DNA of 64,000 nucleotides. Source: Alphaproteobacteria bacterium UBA4588 (GTDB lineage Bacteria > Pseudomonadota > Alphaproteobacteria > Rhodobacterales > Rhodobacteraceae). Positions 26,916 through 36,254 of this stretch are shown here, in pieces. A program made the translations under genes and the position numbers. The stretch covers positions 457,640-521,639 of the forward strand of contig CAJJAW010000005.1 in assembly GCA_905182195.1 (NCBI GenBank), given 5' to 3'. The number at the start of each line of letters is the position of its first letter. The first letter of the stretch is position 1. The notes beneath the pieces are model-generated. The model made no database searches. It was given only the letters and a program-made list of their open reading frames with translations, and was not told where the DNA came from.

Positions 26916-28790
26916 ATGAAATTTATCTCGGTCATGCTGTCCGCAGCGGCTTTTGCAATTGCTGGTTTGGGAGCATATTTTACTGCTCGCATGACGGTCA
27001 CTTGGATTGAGGATAGTTCTACCAGAGCTGTTGAAAAGCAACTTCGGATGGAAGGGCATTCTTGGGCAAAGGTTCAAACCTATGGTCTACAAGTCATTTT
27101 GGAGGGAGACGCACCATCTGAAGCAGACCGTTTCAAAGCGCTTGCGGCGGCTGGGATGACGGTAGAAGCTGCCCGCGTGATTGACAACTTTACAATCCAA
27201 GACAGAAGTCCCCCCGGTGCACCAAAATTCTCTGTTGAGATATTACGCAACGATACCAGCATTTCGCTGATCGGATTGATTCCTACGTCTGCTAACAATA
27301 CTAATTTCCGTAATCGTATTTTGCGCATTGCAGATGACTTGCCTGTCGCAGATTTCATGGAAACTGCAGATTATCCTGAACCTGACACTTGGTCCTCTGC
27401 CATTTCTTATGCGCTTTTAGCCCTGGAACGCTTGGAGCGCTCAAAAATATCAGTTGGAGAAGATTTGGTGAAGATCGTAGCTATTGGAGATTCGCCCAAA
27501 CAAAAGTCTAAGCTTTTTGAGGAACTGACCCGCCGCACACCAGAAGGTATAAAATCCAATATTTCAATCAGTGCTCCACGCCCAGTCATCACGCCATTTA
27601 CGCTACGCTTTAGGATCACCCCTGATGGAGCGTGGTTTGACGCCTGCTCAGCAGATTCCTCAAAAGCAGCCAAACGTATATTGAACGCTGCAAAAGTGGC
27701 CGGTCTTCAAAAAAATGCCACCTGCCGTCAGGGATTAGGCGTACCTTCACCAATGTGGGGGGAGGCAGCAGCACTCTCCATCACGGCCCTAACCAAGCTT
27801 GGCGGTGGGTCAGTTACGTTAAGCGATGCGGACGTAACCCTAACCGCAACAGAAGGTACGGATCCTAAGCTTTTTGATAAGATTACCAGCCGTCTTGGCG
27901 CAGATTTGCCTGAGGTTTTTGCATTAAAAAAAGTACTCCTTGTTAAAATCGAGGAGGTCGATGGCCAAGAAACACCACCCGAAATGATTGCCACTTTATC
28001 GCCAGAAGGACAGGTGCAGATCCGTGGATATGTAAATGATGCTTGGGCCAAACGGACATTAGAAACATTTGCATACGCAATATTTGGGACAGAAGATGTG
28101 TTTTTATCTGCCAAGCTGCGGGAAAATTTGCCTAATGGTTGGTTAGTGCGGATTATGGCCAGCTTAGCTGCACTTGGTAAACTAAACTCTGGCCTTGTGA
28201 ACGTGACACCTTCGTCTATCTCTTTATCAGGTTTAACCGGAAACACAGCCGCCAAGACCCAAATTTCGCAAATTCTTTTGGATAAAATTGGTAATGCCGC
28301 TGAGTTTGAATTAGATGTCGCCTATCTTGAGCAACTGGACCCCTTGGCACAAATGCAATCGGGCCCAGAATGTGTGGATGAAATTAGCACTCTGATTGCA
28401 AATAATAAAATTACCTTTGAGCCAGGCTCAACCACTCTCGATAGCAACAACCAAAATATAATTGATGCTATAGCAGAGGTGTTCAGCCGCTGCCTTGAAG
28501 CACCAATTGAGATCGGGGGGCATACGGACAGCCAGGGCCGCGAAGAGATGAACTTAAATCTAAGCCAAAGCCGAGCTGATGCGGTTTTGAACGCACTACG
28601 CTCAGCCCGAGTGAAGCTAAAAACTTTGACTTCTGTGGGGTATGGTGAGGCCCAACCAATCGCAGACAACACAACAGAATCAGGCCGTGAAGCCAACCGC
28701 CGAATAACGTTCGGCCTCTTACTCCCTGACAAGACTGCCCCGCAAGACCTACCTGCCACAGCTGAGGAGACCAATAATGAACAGAACTGA
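26916..28790 (+). CDS. OmpA-family peptidoglycan-binding protein with BON-like domains
   Basis: A 624-residue protein anchored by an N-terminal helix (ISVMLSAAAFAIAGLGAYF). A BON-like segment follows (about residues 38-90, VQTYGLQVILEGDAPSEADR), then a long middle part with further repeat-like segments (VTLSDADVTLTATEGTD; SISLSGLTGNTAAKTQ). The C-terminal OmpA domain (about 495-610) holds FEPGSTTLDSNNQNIIDAI and GGHTDSQGREEMNLNLSQSR, the diaminopimelate-binding pattern. It probably tethers the membrane to peptidoglycan. It overlaps the next gene by 14 bp, and AAGGA precedes its ATG. Confidence 0.88.
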   Translation: MKFISVMLSAAAFAIAGLGAYFTARMTVTWIEDSSTRAVEKQLRMEGHSWAKVQTYGLQVILEGDAPSEADRFKALAAAGMTVEAARVIDNFTIQDRSPPGAPKFSVEILRNDTSISLIGLIPTSANNTNFRNRILRIADDLPVADFMETADYPEPDTWSSAISYALLALERLERSKISVGEDLVKIVAIGDSPKQKSKLFEELTRRTPEGIKSNISISAPRPVITPFTLRFRITPDGAWFDACSADSSKAAKRILNAAKVAGLQKNATCRQGLGVPSPMWGEAAALSITALTKLGGGSVTLSDADVTLTATEGTDPKLFDKITSRLGADLPEVFALKKVLLVKIEEVDGQETPPEMIATLSPEGQVQIRGYVNDAWAKRTLETFAYAIFGTEDVFLSAKLRENLPNGWLVRIMASLAALGKLNSGLVNVTPSSISLSGLTGNTAAKTQISQILLDKIGNAAEFELDVAYLEQLDPLAQMQSGPECVDEISTLIANNKITFEPGSTTLDSNNQNIIDAIAEVFSRCLEAPIEIGGHTDSQGREEMNLNLSQSRADAVLNALRSARVKLKTLTSVGYGEAQPIADNTTESGREANRRITFGLLLPDKTAPQDLPATAEETNNEQN

Positions 28791-29106
28791 GTTCATCTTA
28801 ACCACCACAATCATTCTGTTTGTTGCTTTTTGTCTTGGCTGGTTCGCCAATTGGTTGTTCAATCGCTTTGTTCGCGTCAGCCATTCTGATGTGAGCGCTT
28901 TGGACAAAATGGCCCAATCTTTGTACGAAGCCGAAGAGATGCGGGATCAAGCCATCACCTATATTGAAAAACGCGAATCTGAGATGAGCAATCAACTATC
29001 ACAAGCTGAAGCCGAACTGCGGGCCGCTATGGAAGGTTTACGGGTTGCTCGAACCGAGGCGGAAGAGCTTCGCACCTACATTGAGCAACAAAACTCTGGC
29101 GGTTAG
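28777..29106 (+). CDS. single-pass membrane protein with coiled coil
   Basis: A 109-residue protein with one N-terminal helix (FILTTTIILFVAFCLGWFANWLF) and then a charged, heptad-rich coiled coil (about residues 45-105: MAQSLYEAEEMRDQAITYIE, RAAMEGLRVARTEAEELRTY). GAGGAG lies 8 nt before its ATG, inside the OmpA-like gene, which it overlaps by 14 bp. The pair is probably a functional unit in the envelope. No family function known to me. The stop is 1 bp from the convergent moaE stop. Confidence 0.8.
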   Translation: MNRTEFILTTTIILFVAFCLGWFANWLFNRFVRVSHSDVSALDKMAQSLYEAEEMRDQAITYIEKRESEMSNQLSQAEAELRAAMEGLRVARTEAEELRTYIEQQNSGG

Positions 29107-29107
29107 T

Positions 29108-29566
29108 TTAAGCTTTAGGCACTCGGGACCATGCAGCCAAAGCGGCTTCATCTGTGGATTTTGCCTGCACCCATTCCGTGTGATCTTTGGATACTTCTTT
29201 TTTCCAAAATGGTGCGCGAGATTTCAAATAATCCATAAGATAATCCGCCCCAGCAAAGGCATCTTTTCGATGGCGTGCAGCTGTGGCCACCATCATGATG
29301 GTTTCACCCGGTGTCAGTATACCGTAGCGATGGATTACTAGTGCATCTTCTAGCCCAAATTTATTTATCGCTTGAGTTTCAATTTTCTGCAAGGCAGCTT
29401 CCGTCATCGCTGGGTAATGCTCAATATGCATATAATCTAGACCGCCGCTATCATCTCTTACAATGCCCGTAAAAGTTACTAAAGCGCCTGCACTTTTGAC
29501 CTTTGCCTGAAAATTATTAACTTCCACCGAAAAATCAAATGCGGCCTCCTGAACCCGAGTCACCAT
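29108..29566 (-). CDS. moaE: molybdopterin synthase catalytic subunit MoaE
   Basis: Large subunit of molybdopterin synthase, which adds the dithiolene sulfurs to precursor Z using the thiocarboxylated MoaD tail. The 152 residues include GALVTFTGIVRDDSGG, IEHYPAMTEAALQKIE, HRYGILTPGETIMMV and the active-site lysines in LKSRAPFWKKE. It starts one base after the moaD stop and closes the uvrC-pgsA-moaD-moaE run. Confidence 0.96.
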   Translation of the reverse strand: MVTRVQEAAFDFSVEVNNFQAKVKSAGALVTFTGIVRDDSGGLDYMHIEHYPAMTEAALQKIETQAINKFGLEDALVIHRYGILTPGETIMMVATAARHRKDAFAGADYLMDYLKSRAPFWKKEVSKDHTEWVQAKSTDEAALAAWSRVPKA

Positions 29567-29567
29567 T

Positions 29568-29819
29568 TCAGCCTCCTGTCATGGGCGGAAAGAACGCCAC
29601 TTCACAGGAGTCTTTTAAATGCGTTGTCAGCTCACCGAGCTCCTGATCCACAGCCACACATATTGCCGACATATCCGCGAAAGCGGCAGCGCAGCCCTCA
29701 TCACGCTGCAACAGTTCTACCACAAGATCTGCAACAGTCGCAGCATCTGTTTCAACAGTTTCTCGGCTGTGCCCCACCCGTTCGCGCACCCAAGCAAAAT
29801 AAAGAATATTAAGTTTCAT
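29568..29819 (-). CDS. moaD: molybdopterin synthase sulfur carrier subunit MoaD
   Basis: Ubiquitin-fold sulfur carrier, 83 residues, ending in the required Gly-Gly (FFPPMTGG) that is thiocarboxylated and inserted into MoaE. The N-terminus MKLNILYFAWVRERVG is the first beta strand of the fold. ATG 29819 is 5 bp after the pgsA stop; the open frame extends upstream into pgsA but that part has no homology. The moaE start follows directly. Confidence 0.94.
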   Translation of the reverse strand: MKLNILYFAWVRERVGHSRETVETDAATVADLVVELLQRDEGCAAAFADMSAICVAVDQELGELTTHLKDSCEVAFFPPMTGG

Positions 29820-29824
29820 GGCTG

Positions 29825-30481
29825 TTAATCTCGCAAATGTGGCAGTGCTTTTCGAAAATAGTCTACGCCAGTGATCACAGTTAGAGTTGCTGCTGCCCAT
29901 AACAATGTAATGCCACTGAACCAAGCGGTATACATCCCATTATAATAAAATAATAAATGATTGGGGTCTACCAAGGTTGACGATAAAATGTCATCTAAAA
30001 TTTGGGGATCTATCCCGGAAGTTCTAATCAGAAAATAATGCTCAAAAATACCAACGGCAAATAGCAAGGCAATTGCAATCATTTGCACGGTGGTTTTCCA
30101 CTTAGCTACTTTGGTCACTTGCAAAGTTCCAGCTACGTCACCTAAAAACTCTCTTAAGCCTGAAACAAAAACCTCCCGAAACACAATTAAAGCAGCTGGC
30201 AGTAGTATTAAAGCACCAAGGTCAAAAATACTGGCCAAAACTAACAAGGCAATCACTACCATCGCTTTATCGGCGATTGGGTCCAACATTGCGCCAAGTT
30301 TGCTTTCCTGTTTCCATGCCCTTGCCAAAAATCCATCCAACCAATCAGTTAACGCTGCACCCACGAATAAGATCAGCGCTGCCCAATCCGCATATGGTCG
30401 GGTGAAATACAAAAACATCACAGCAACCATTGGTGCAGCGATCAATCGGATCATCGTAAGAATATTAGGTAACGTCCACAT
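29825..30481 (-). CDS. pgsA: CDP-diacylglycerol-glycerol-3-phosphate 3-phosphatidyltransferase
   Basis: Makes phosphatidylglycerol phosphate, the precursor of phosphatidylglycerol. The 218 residues hold the CDP-alcohol transferase signature (DWLDGFLARAWKQESKLGAM then LDPIADK) and about five membrane helices. LPNILTMIRLIAAP opens the protein. It lies about 100 bp downstream of uvrC, as commonly found in this group, and runs into moaD with a 5-bp gap. The C-terminus after the third helix carries an insert of about 20 residues (SGIDPQILDDILSSTLVDPN), longer than in E. coli PgsA. Confidence 0.93.
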   Translation of the reverse strand: MWTLPNILTMIRLIAAPMVAVMFLYFTRPYADWAALILFVGAALTDWLDGFLARAWKQESKLGAMLDPIADKAMVVIALLVLASIFDLGALILLPAALIVFREVFVSGLREFLGDVAGTLQVTKVAKWKTTVQMIAIALLFAVGIFEHYFLIRTSGIDPQILDDILSSTLVDPNHLLFYYNGMYTAWFSGITLLWAAATLTVITGVDYFRKALPHLRD

Positions 30482-30580
30482 ACTTCAAACCTAACCGGGT
30501 TCATAAGTGCATACTACCCTTATCAATAAAATTTGACGAGTCCAATTCACAAATTCTGGAACGGCAAAGGACTACCTTAG

Positions 30581-32437
30581 CTACGGTTGGAAGTAGCTGT
30601 AAATTATCTCTGCCATTGCATCTGAAACACCATCAACAGCCATTAAATCTACTAAATTGGCACGTGTAACGGCTTTTGCTGAGCCAAAGTGCGACAGCAA
30701 AGCTTTTTTTCGTTTTGGGCCTATACCATCGATATCATCCAAAGGGTTTTTCATATTAGCTTTTGCCCGTTTTGCTCGATGTGTCCCAATGGCAAAACGG
30801 TGTGCCTCATCGCGCAGACGTTGTACAAAATAAAGCACTGGATCGTTATGGCGCAGGGCCATGACAGGCTTGCCAGTGCGGTAAAACTCTTCCTTACCCG
30901 CGCCTCGGTCAACGCCCTTGGCAACCCCAATCATCGCAATGTCATCGACGCCCCATTCATGCATTATATTCTGCACAGCGCTAACTTGTCCCGCACCACC
31001 ATCAATCAACAGTAAATCTGGCCAAGCCTCGGATTTGCGATCCGGGTCTTCCTTCAAAAGGCGCTTGAAGCGGCGCCCCAGCACCTCTTTCATCATACCA
31101 AAATCATCACCCGGGGTTATGTCGTTACCTTTAATATTGAACTTGCGGTACTGTGATTTTATCATGCCCTCAGGACCCACCACAATCATACCCCCAACAG
31201 CATTGGTGCCTTGAATGTGACTGTTATCATACACCTCAATCCGGCGCGGGGGTTCAGACAGATCAAAGGCCACAGCAAGCCCTTTTAACAATTTGATTTG
31301 TGAAGCAGTTTCTGACATTCGCCGTGCCAGACTTTCACGGGCATTCCGTTTAGCCCCTGCCACCAGCTCAAGCTTTTCCCCACGCATTGGCACCGCAATT
31401 TCAACTCTGCGTCCAAGTTTGCCAGCCAGTGCATCCGCCATCAAATCCGGGTCCTCAATCTTATCAGAGAGCAGCACCATGCGGGGTGGTTCACGATCTG
31501 AATAAAACTGACCCACAAAGGCCTGCATCACCTCAGTGGTGGAGACATCCCCTACAATGCGAGGATAATAGTCGCGGTTACCCCAGTTTTGGTTACCACG
31601 GATGAAAAATACCTGAACGCAGGCCTGACCCGCTTCCATATGTAAGGCGATCACATCAGCTTCTGGCACACCCTGTGGGTTTATTCCCTGTGACGATTGC
31701 ACTTGGGTCATAGCTTTAATGCGGTCGCGCAAGGCGGCGGCACGCTCAAACTCCATATTTTCGGAGGCTGCCTGCATATCCTTCGCTAGTTCCACCTGTA
31801 TATGAGTGGACTTCCCACCTAAAAATCGCTCCGCATCCCGGACCAGCGTCGCGTATTCATCAGCTTTGACATAGCCTACGCAGGGGGCACAACAGCGCTT
31901 AATTTGGTACTGTAGACACGGCCGGCTCCGCGACTCAAATTGACTATCACTGCAATCACGTAAAAGAAAAAACCTCTGTAATTGAGCCAACGTGCGGTTG
32001 ACTGCACCTGCACTCGCAAATGGTCCATAATAATTACCCTTTTCCTTCTTTGCTCCTCGGTGTTTTTTGATCTGCGGAAATCCGTGCTCAAGGCTGACAA
32101 GTATATTCGGAAATGACTTGTCGTCTCGCAGCAACACATTATATTTTGGTTTCAATTGTTTAATGAGGTTTTGCTCAAGCAGTAAAGCCTCAGTTTCAGT
32201 CTTAGTAGTCAAAAACATCATACTCGTAGTCTCGCTAATCATCCGACTAATTCGAGCTGAATGCCCTTGCGGCCGCGCATAACTCGCCACACGGCTTTTC
32301 AAACTACGGGCTTTGCCAACATATAGAACCCTACTTTCAGCATCAAGCATACGATATACGCCTGGCGAGCCATCAAGCCGAGTCAGGTAATCCGCAATGA
32401 GTTCATAGCTGGTGAGTGGTAACGTTGGCTCAATCAT
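30581..32437 (-). CDS. uvrC: excinuclease ABC subunit C UvrC
   Basis: Nuclease that cuts on both sides of a lesion in UvrABC repair. The 618 residues carry the N-terminal GIY-YIG domain ([31 protein letters not shown] in pieces), a cysteine cluster ([17 protein letters not shown]), a UVR motif ([13 protein letters not shown]), the RNase H-like domain ([20 protein letters not shown]) and C-terminal helix-hairpin-helix ([19 protein letters not shown]). ATG 32437 is preferred to a TTG at 32458. An AT-rich gap precedes it. Confidence 0.97.
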   Translation of the reverse strand: MIEPTLPLTSYELIADYLTRLDGSPGVYRMLDAESRVLYVGKARSLKSRVASYARPQGHSARISRMISETTSMMFLTTKTETEALLLEQNLIKQLKPKYNVLLRDDKSFPNILVSLEHGFPQIKKHRGAKKEKGNYYGPFASAGAVNRTLAQLQRFFLLRDCSDSQFESRSRPCLQYQIKRCCAPCVGYVKADEYATLVRDAERFLGGKSTHIQVELAKDMQAASENMEFERAAALRDRIKAMTQVQSSQGINPQGVPEADVIALHMEAGQACVQVFFIRGNQNWGNRDYYPRIVGDVSTTEVMQAFVGQFYSDREPPRMVLLSDKIEDPDLMADALAGKLGRRVEIAVPMRGEKLELVAGAKRNARESLARRMSETASQIKLLKGLAVAFDLSEPPRRIEVYDNSHIQGTNAVGGMIVVGPEGMIKSQYRKFNIKGNDITPGDDFGMMKEVLGRRFKRLLKEDPDRKSEAWPDLLLIDGGAGQVSAVQNIMHEWGVDDIAMIGVAKGVDRGAGKEEFYRTGKPVMALRHNDPVLYFVQRLRDEAHRFAIGTHRAKRAKANMKNPLDDIDGIGPKRKKALLSHFGSAKAVTRANLVDLMAVDGVSDAMAEIIYSYFQP

Positions 32438-32731
32438 GGCTCTATTTTTAACTAACAATTCTAATCATAGCTGCACCGAATTAACAGTCACTGCAAGCAT
32501 TATCATACCTCCAGTTTCTGTGGATAAGTCTAGGGATAAACTCTAGCAAAACACAAATTTGCCATATTAAATGGGTTAATTATTAATTTGCACAAAAATT
32601 AATCAATTTCTTAATATACTGTTTTTTAAATATAATATTTTAATTAACTTACAACTAATTGAATTTATTTGATTTTTATAAACACGCTTTGATTGAAAAC
32701 CACGTAAGTGTACAACTTCAGATCACGATTA
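32438..32731. promoter_or_regulatory. AT-rich spacer upstream of uvrC
   Basis: About 290 bp between the stop of the SDR gene and uvrC. The stretch 32565-32690 is almost entirely A and T, with several short T and A runs, unlike the coding flanks. It must contain the uvrC promoter; no single clear -35/-10 pair stands out. No ORF or RNA was recognised. Confidence 0.5.
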
Positions 32732-33508
32732 TCAGTCAAGTCCCAAAACATCAGGCGTTTTCCACGCTAAATGCTGCCCACCGTCAACACATAACAACTG
32801 CCCAGTTACCGCCGGCGCATTGATCAAATACCCCAATGCAGCAATAATATCATCGGGATTTGAGCCACGCTTAAGTACAGTTGCAGCCCGTTGTTGGGTA
32901 AAATGCTGAGTTGACTGACGCACACCCTGCACAGTTGGACCAGGCCCTATAGCGTTAACCCGGATGTTAGGCGCCAGCGCACGTGCTGCGGTTTGAGTGA
33001 GCGCCCAAAGGCCCATTTTAGCGAGTGTATAACTCATAAAATCAGGCGTAAGTTTGCGCACTCTTTGATCCAGCATATTGACTACAAGCCCCTGCGCTAT
33101 CGGTTCACCCATTTCATCAATCTTGGTCTTTGGTGCCTGTTTCGCAAATTCTTGGGTGAGCACAAACGGGGCCCGAAGATTGCTTTCCATATGCCGATCC
33201 CAGCTTGAGCGCGTTGCAGTCTCGATAGTGTCATGTTCAAAGATCGAGGCATTGTTCACCAGTAGGGCCAGACTTCCACCTAAACCCTCCACAGCACGCG
33301 CAATCAAGGGTTGTGACCCTGCATCTTCAAGCAAATTCGCCTGCAGTGCCACAGATTTCCGGCCCATGGCTTGGATCTCCCCCACTGTTTCATTCGCAGC
33401 CTCCGTTGACCCCGCATAATGCACAGCAACGTCGAAACCTTGCTGGCCCAAATATAAAGCAATCTCACGCCCCAACCGAATGGCACCACCCGTAACCAAT
33501 GCACGCAT
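32732..33508 (-). CDS. SDR oxidoreductase, FolM/pteridine reductase-like
   Basis: Short-chain dehydrogenase/reductase of 258 residues. TGGAIRLGREIA is the cofactor loop of the pteridine-reductase subgroup (TGxxxRxG, favouring NADPH). NNASIF, MLDQRVRKLTPDFMSYTLAK with the catalytic Tyr-x-x-x-Lys, and LCVDGGQHL follow. The LDQR...P pattern is that of FolM/PTR1, so dihydrofolate, dihydromonapterin or a related pterin is a plausible substrate (inference). ATG 33508 has GAGGAG upstream; the longer open frame is discarded. It lies 11 bp after the CaxA-type gene stop. Confidence 0.88.
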   Translation of the reverse strand: MRALVTGGAIRLGREIALYLGQQGFDVAVHYAGSTEAANETVGEIQAMGRKSVALQANLLEDAGSQPLIARAVEGLGGSLALLVNNASIFEHDTIETATRSSWDRHMESNLRAPFVLTQEFAKQAPKTKIDEMGEPIAQGLVVNMLDQRVRKLTPDFMSYTLAKMGLWALTQTAARALAPNIRVNAIGPGPTVQGVRQSTQHFTQQRAATVLKRGSNPDDIIAALGYLINAPAVTGQLLCVDGGQHLAWKTPDVLGLD

Positions 33509-33519
33509 ATAATCTCTCC

Positions 33520-34470
33520 TCAGACCAGTACAATTACCAGATATACCATATACAGTAGGGTCAAGGCTGCGCCCCAAATCCGTGTGATATTTTGTCTAAA
33601 AAGTACAAATGGAACCAGCAAAAGCGAACTGGCTAACATAACCCACAAATCAAATCTCAAAAAACCCTCAGCTACTGGTATTGGCCCCACCAGAGCGGCT
33701 ATCCCAATAATAGCTAAGAGATTGAACATGTTTGATCCAATCACATTGCCAAGTGCCACATCAGCCTGACGCCTGATCGCGGCGACAGTGGTAGTCGCAA
33801 GCTCAGGCAAAGAGGTGCCAACAGCAATCAAGGTGAGCCCAATGGCAGTTTCTGGCACGCCTAAATCTTGCGCAATAATTTCTGCATTCACCACTAAAAC
33901 CTTGGCGCCCACCGGCAAACCTACCAACCCAAATAGCAAATAAAGCAAGATTTTCCATCCACGCATAGACGGATCAAGGCCTTCTAAGTGCCTCACGGGT
34001 ACGGCCGCTACCGCTGCCGCGTAGTTCTCGCGGCGGGCTCTTGCGGCTTGGCCCAACAAAATCACGGCTAAGACTACGAGGAGTAGAGACCCATGCAACC
34101 AAGTAAACGGTCCTACAAAAGCCAACGCAATAAACAGCACCGACGCAAAAATCATGAGGGCAAAAGATTTTTTCGTATCAAATTCAGATGTGTAAAGCCC
34201 CGCAGCCATGGCCGGCAAACCCAAGACCAGCAAAATATTCGCTGTGTTTGAACCAATAACATTACCCATGGCCAAGCCTGGAGCATTATCTGCCATGGCA
34301 GATAATACGATTAGAAGCTCAGGCGCCGAAGTCCCGAAAGCCACCACAGTCAGGCTCACCACAAGCGTTGATATGCCAAGGCGCAATGACAAATTGACAG
34401 CGCCTTTTACAAGGCAATCACCCGCAAGTAGCAACGTCACAAGCCCAAGCACTACGAATATCCAAGCCAT
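33520..34470 (-). CDS. calcium/sodium antiporter (CaCA family, YrbG-like)
   Basis: A 316-residue inner-membrane exchanger with about ten helices. Two inverted alpha repeats carry the ion-binding sites: FGTSAPELLIVL with GNVIGSNTANILLVLG in the first half, and GTSLPELATTTV with GNVIGSNMFNLLAIIG in the second. It exports calcium against sodium or protons. It starts 3 bp after the stop of the small zinc-ribbon protein gene, so it is in one transcription unit with sohB and the SDR. Confidence 0.94.
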   Translation of the reverse strand: MAWIFVVLGLVTLLLAGDCLVKGAVNLSLRLGISTLVVSLTVVAFGTSAPELLIVLSAMADNAPGLAMGNVIGSNTANILLVLGLPAMAAGLYTSEFDTKKSFALMIFASVLFIALAFVGPFTWLHGSLLLVVLAVILLGQAARARRENYAAAVAAVPVRHLEGLDPSMRGWKILLYLLFGLVGLPVGAKVLVVNAEIIAQDLGVPETAIGLTLIAVGTSLPELATTTVAAIRRQADVALGNVIGSNMFNLLAIIGIAALVGPIPVAEGFLRFDLWVMLASSLLLVPFVLFRQNITRIWGAALTLLYMVYLVIVLV

Positions 34471-34473
34471 TCT

Positions 34474-34650
34474 TTAGCCTTTGTGGCGGCCAATATGGCC
34501 ACAAGAGCATGGGCCTCTACCCATTCTATAACGTCCACATTTAGGGCATTTTGCATTTTTTAATCGAGTTTGACCTGGAAATTTCAAACGCCCAAACATT
34601 GCCAAAACAGCAATGCCAATTAAAAAAAATGTGACAATTTTAACTAGCAT
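34474..34650 (-). CDS. small membrane protein with C-terminal zinc ribbon
   Basis: A 58-residue protein. An N-terminal helix (VKIVTFFLIGIAVLAMFG) is followed by two short cysteine pairs, CPKCGRYRMGRGPCSCG, a likely zinc ribbon. ATG 34650 lies 4 bp after the S49 peptidase stop; an upstream in-frame start at 34674 would overlap that gene. Small zinc-ribbon genes of this kind sit next to the peptidase gene in some Rhodobacteraceae, but the role is unknown. Confidence 0.72.
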   Translation of the reverse strand: MLVKIVTFFLIGIAVLAMFGRLKFPGQTRLKNAKCPKCGRYRMGRGPCSCGHIGRHKG

Positions 34651-34654
34651 CAAC

Positions 34655-35440
34655 CTACATCCCAAAGCGCGCAAAAGCGGCGCGCTCTTCTATACTATGG
34701 CTCACATCACCCAAGACATGCATGCCAAACCGGGTTAAGATAGATTTTTTTTGGCCAAAAACCTGGAACTTAACTTTATCACCAAATTTGTTTTTCATAA
34801 TTGGGACTAAATGACCAATCCCATCTGCCAAACCATCCTCAATGCCTTTTTTTCCAACCCAGATTTCTCCAGTGAACAGATCACGTTCTGCTAGTTTAGG
34901 CCCCCGGCGCGCCGTAATGTGGTCTTTGAAAGTCTGGTGGATGCCATCCAACAAACTCTTGAGGCGCACCACGTCCTCTTCTTTTTGAGGCTGGAAGGGG
35001 TCCAGCATCGACTTCGAAGTGCCCGCGGTGTGCACCCGGCGCTCAACTCCATATTTATTCATTAATTGATCCAGGCCAAAACCTGCCGAAACAACTCCAA
35101 TGGAGCCAACAATAGAGGAAGCATCCACATAGATCTCATCAGCACTTGCCGCCAGCCAATAGCCACCAGAGGCAGCTATATCTTCAACAAAGGCGTAGAC
35201 CGGAACTTCGCTTTCATCAGCTAATCGGCGGATACGCGCGCCAATCAAAGAAGATTGGACAGGGCTGCCACCTGGGGAGTTGATAACCAATGCCACTGCA
35301 CTCGGTTTTTTAGCAAAAGCTTTTTTGAACAATGGAGCGAGCCCGGCATCATTCAAACCGCGGCCCGTCGCGATCATGCCATTTAAGCGCACAACAGATA
35401 CGGTTTTGCGGTCTCGTCGGAAGGGGTTTTTAATTTTCAT
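34655..35440 (-). CDS. S49 family signal-peptide peptidase (SppA/SohB-like)
   Basis: Serine peptidase of 261 residues without an N-terminal membrane helix. VALVINSPGGSPVQSS binds substrate; the nucleophile Ser is in DIAASGGYWLAASADEIY, and the general-base Lys is probably in AGTSKSMLDPFQP, as in SppA of the Ser-Lys dyad type. The start ATG 35440 (MKIKNPFRRDRKTV) avoids a 135-nt extension that would overlap the ABC permease gene. No Shine-Dalgarno is evident. Acts on remnant signal peptides by family analogy. Confidence 0.92.
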   Translation of the reverse strand: MKIKNPFRRDRKTVSVVRLNGMIATGRGLNDAGLAPLFKKAFAKKPSAVALVINSPGGSPVQSSLIGARIRRLADESEVPVYAFVEDIAASGGYWLAASADEIYVDASSIVGSIGVVSAGFGLDQLMNKYGVERRVHTAGTSKSMLDPFQPQKEEDVVRLKSLLDGIHQTFKDHITARRGPKLAERDLFTGEIWVGKKGIEDGLADGIGHLVPIMKNKFGDKVKFQVFGQKKSILTRFGMHVLGDVSHSIEERAAFARFGM

Positions 35441-35492
35441 GTTTTCGACATAAGACACCCCCCGCCCCGTAACAAGGCGAACAATTATTAAA

Positions 35493-36254
35493 TTAGCTGC
35501 GAATGCGCCAACCAGTTTTGAAAATCCACCAAATAAAGGCCAAACAGGCCAAAGTAAAAAGGCTAATCGCGCCAAGGCTCACGCCAATTGCCACATCTGC
35601 CTGGCCAAAAAAGGCCCACCTAAATCCAGATATGAGATAAACCACCGGATTGAACATGGTCACGGTTTGCCAAATAGGTGGCAACATAGTGATCGAATAA
35701 AACGAGCCCCCCAAAAATACCAACGGCGTAACAACCAGCATTGGAACCAGATTAAGCTGTTCAAAGTTTCCGGCCCAGATCCCAATAATAAAACCCAAAA
35801 GTGAAAAGGACAAACAAGTTAAAACTAAAAAACACACCATCGCAATAGGATGTTGGATATCAAGATCTACAAACAGATATGCGGTACCAAGAATAACCAA
35901 GCCAATGAACAGGCTCTTGGTTGCTGCCGCCCCGACATAGCCCACAACTATCTCTAAGAAATTAACGGGAGCAGACAATAACTCATAAATCGTACCGATG
36001 AACTTGGGGAAATATATCCCAAAACTCGCGTTTGAGATCGATTGTGTCATCACGGACAACATTATGAGCCCAGGCACGATAAATGCCCCATATTCGACTC
36101 CATCAACAGCTTCCATCCGACTGCCAATTGCAGTTCCAAACACAACAAAATAAAGGGTTGTAGACAAAACAGGAGACAAGAACGATTGCTTAAGGGTCCG
36201 GAAGAACCGCGCCATTTCAAATGTGTAAATTGCACCCACAGCTTGAAAATTCAT
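35493..36254 (-). CDS. ABC-2 type exporter permease (YadH-like)
   Basis: A 253-residue permease with six helices. [27 protein letters not shown] (in parts) and the loop [18 protein letters not shown] are typical of the YadH group of ABC-2 transporters. Its ATG overlaps the stop of the ATPase gene (4 bp), so the pair is translationally coupled. The exported substrate is unknown for this family. Confidence 0.92.
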   Translation of the reverse strand: MNFQAVGAIYTFEMARFFRTLKQSFLSPVLSTTLYFVVFGTAIGSRMEAVDGVEYGAFIVPGLIMLSVMTQSISNASFGIYFPKFIGTIYELLSAPVNFLEIVVGYVGAAATKSLFIGLVILGTAYLFVDLDIQHPIAMVCFLVLTCLSFSLLGFIIGIWAGNFEQLNLVPMLVVTPLVFLGGSFYSITMLPPIWQTVTMFNPVVYLISGFRWAFFGQADVAIGVSLGAISLFTLACLAFIWWIFKTGWRIRS

